DNA from: Flavobacteriaceae bacterium | Lineage (GTDB): Bacteria > Bacteroidota > Bacteroidia > Flavobacteriales > Flavobacteriaceae | DNA: 6,470 bases | Direction of reading: 5' to 3' | Assembly (NCBI GenBank): GCA_002401385.1 | Contig: NVSY01000024.1 | Location: forward strand, 5,879 to 12,348 | Part shown: positions 5,235 to 6,470 of the stretch, piece after piece | Position numbering within the stretch: position 1 is the first letter of the stretch | Layout: every line of letters starts with the position of its first letter | Position numbers and translations under genes: made by a program | The notes under the pieces: generated by a model | The model's database searches: none | Told to the model about the DNA's origin: nothing | Seen by the model: only the letters and a program-made list of their open reading frames with translations

Positions 5235-6470
5235 CTAATAGTGAAAACCTTCACTTTCCTTAATATAAGGATTGTTTTTCACTACTAATGGAGCTTTACT
5301 CAAGGCATTAAATACCACATAAATAAAGATTCCTGCAATTAATAGTACAGATCCAATTTCTGGTATTCCAATAAACCATTGTGTTCCTACCGTCGCTGGC
5401 ATAATCATTACAAAAATATCTATATAATGTCCAATTAATATAACGATACCTGTAATTATTACAAACCAGTTTACACGTTTAAAGTCGCTGTTCATCAACA
5501 CCAATAGAGGAAAGACAAAATTAAGTCCAACCATACCTAAGAAAGGCAAACGGTAATCTTCGAATCGAGTAATAAAATAAGTTACTTCCTCCGGAATATT
5601 TGCGTACCATATCAACATGAATTGCGAAAACCACAAGTAAGTCCAGAAAACACTGAATCCAAACATGTATTTTGCTAAATCATGTAAGTGGCTATTATTT
5701 ACAATCTCTAAATATCCTTGGCTTTTTAGGTAAATAGTGATCAATGCCATCATGGTAACTGCAGATACAATAGCACTTGAAAAAATATACCATCCAAATA
5801 AGGTAGAGAACCAGTGTGGGTCTAAGGACATAATCCAATCCCAAGACATCATAGATTCAGTTACTAAGAAAAATACTAAAAATGCCGCTGAACGTTTTAA
5901 CAATTTACGGTAGTTTCCAGTATCTACTATATCCTGAGCCATAGTTAATTTACGAGAATGCCATTGGAAAAATGACCAACCTCCAATATAAATAGCAGCT
6001 CTTATCAAGAAGAAAGGAACGTTTAAGTACCCTACTTTGTTTTCTAATAATATATCTCCTTTCACTACTTCTGGATCCATCCAAACAAATAGGTGGTTCA
6101 TATGTGCTCCTGACATCATCAAGAAAACAAATAATAAAATACCCCCAATTGGTAAATAAGCTGCAATGGCTTCCATCACTCTAAATAATACAATAGACCA
6201 TCCTGCCTGTGTTGCATGCTGAATTGCATAAAACGCTAAGGCTGCTAATGAGATTATTAAGAAAAAGAATATTGCTACGTACAATGCAGACCATGGCCTG
6301 TTTTGTAATTGATGCAATACATGTGTTGCATGTGCGTCATCATTTCCATGAGCGTCTGCGGTATGAGCATCTGTTGCATGTGCATCTACCACATGAGTAT
6401 CCGCAGCATGACTATCATGACTGTCATGAGACATCATTTCTTTCACATCCTCTAGGGTGCTTGGGGCAGT
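5235..6470 (-). CDS. actF: Alternative complex III subunit ActF (quinol:cytochrome c oxidoreductase), 5' end beyond right edge
   Basis: ActF is one of two NrfD/PsrC-like membrane subunits of alternative complex III, which oxidises menaquinol and delivers electrons to cytochrome c or a terminal oxidase. The frame is open to the window edge, giving 411 visible residues. The eight codons before the GTG at 6446 read TAPSTLED, continuing as VKEMMSH; this resembles the TAP-x-(S/T)-x-EDVK stretch I recall after the first helix of flavobacterial ActF. I therefore treat the gene as truncated at its 5' end. Numbered from that GTG, a His-rich segment covers about 7-45, followed by HQLQNRPWSALYV. Nine hydrophobic helices follow, at about 54-76, 85-111, 140-162, 183-207, 212-240, 258-282, 300-318, 326-349 and 361-383. 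A tenth before the edge would make the family's ten. Hallmarks are SWDWIMSLDPHWFSTLFGWY at 201-220 and QFMLIWYANIPEE at 275-287. A terminator follows, then coxB and coxA, the expected partner oxidase. Codons upstream of the edge are unseen. Confidence 0.93.
   Translation of the reverse strand, partial: TAPSTLEDVKEMMSHDSHDSHAADTHVVDAHATDAHTADAHGNDDAHATHVLHQLQNRPWSALYVAIFFFLIISLAALAFYAIQHATQAGWSIVLFRVMEAIAAYLPIGGILLFVFLMMSGAHMNHLFVWMDPEVVKGDILLENKVGYLNVPFFLIRAAIYIGGWSFFQWHSRKLTMAQDIVDTGNYRKLLKRSAAFLVFFLVTESMMSWDWIMSLDPHWFSTLFGWYIFSSAIVSAVTMMALITIYLKSQGYLEIVNNSHLHDLAKYMFGFSVFWTYLWFSQFMLIWYANIPEEVTYFITRFEDYRLPFLGMVGLNFVFPLLVLMNSDFKRVNWFVIITGIVILIGHYIDIFVMIMPATVGTQWFIGIPEIGSVLLIAGIFIYVVFNALSKAPLVVKNNPYIKESEGFHY
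6351..6410 (-). repeat. In-frame 15-bp degenerate tandem repeat coding His-rich pentads in actF
   Basis: Four consecutive 15-base units encode HAADT, HVVDA, HATDA and HTADA, the pattern H-x-x-D-A. An 18-base variant, HGNDDA, follows, and HDS-HDS precedes the array. The units have diverged at the DNA level but keep the CAT/CAC His codon in phase. The segment lies between the expected N-terminal helix of ActF and its next helix, in a loop of variable length and composition. Metal binding is possible from composition but not shown. Confidence 0.8.

Noticed and set aside
1..6470. CRISPR array, insertion sequence, tRNA, rRNA, riboswitch or defence system
   Set aside because: No spaced direct repeats, terminal inverted repeats, transposase, structured RNA or defence-type protein was seen; nearly all the sequence is taken up by five housekeeping or transport genes.

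Overview
The window looks like chromosomal DNA from a flavobacterium (phylum Bacteroidota). It is AT-rich. Candidate promoters have the TAnnTTTG shape typical of that phylum, and the starts have A-rich leaders without Shine-Dalgarno sequences. The protein set is also characteristic: alternative complex III ActF, then a CoxB with extra N-terminal helices, then CoxA, with a RuvB starting MNENLNPE. This is inferred from remembered family sequences; no search was run.

All five genes are on the minus strand, so transcription runs from the right edge to the left edge. From right to left they are: a 5'-truncated actF (5235-6470), a rho-independent terminator with a candidate promoter directly behind it (about 5168-5206), coxB (4132-5139), coxA (2354-4105), a strong terminator (2297-2329), ruvB with its own candidate promoter (1220-2242, box at 2250-2257), and a SulP-family anion transporter whose 3' part lies beyond the left edge (1-1175). 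Coding density is high, and no stretch over 300 bases lacks a gene.

The right two thirds is an electron-transfer module of the inner membrane. ActF belongs to the complex that oxidises menaquinol and passes electrons to cytochrome c or directly to the oxidase. CoxB takes them in at CuA, and CoxA reduces oxygen and pumps protons. Adjacency of act and cox genes fits the known physical supercomplex of ACIII with cytochrome aa3 in Flavobacterium johnsoniae. RuvB (Holliday-junction branch migration) and the transporter look functionally unrelated and form a separate transcription unit.

Two gene boundaries needed correction by hand. The ruvB frame is open 18 codons upstream of its real start, through its own promoter and into the tail of the cox terminator. 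The actF frame stays open to the right edge, so the GTG at 6446 is not its real start. The transporter has no start-to-stop frame inside the window and is easy to miss.

I found no convincing undescribed system. The points most worth checking are a Lys in place of the usual Mg-binding Glu in the CuA loop of CoxB, a Gln in place of a coupling-associated Glu in the transporter, the nearly leaderless ruvB start, the terminator-promoter overlap between actF and coxB, and a 15-bp in-frame repeat coding a His-rich segment in ActF.
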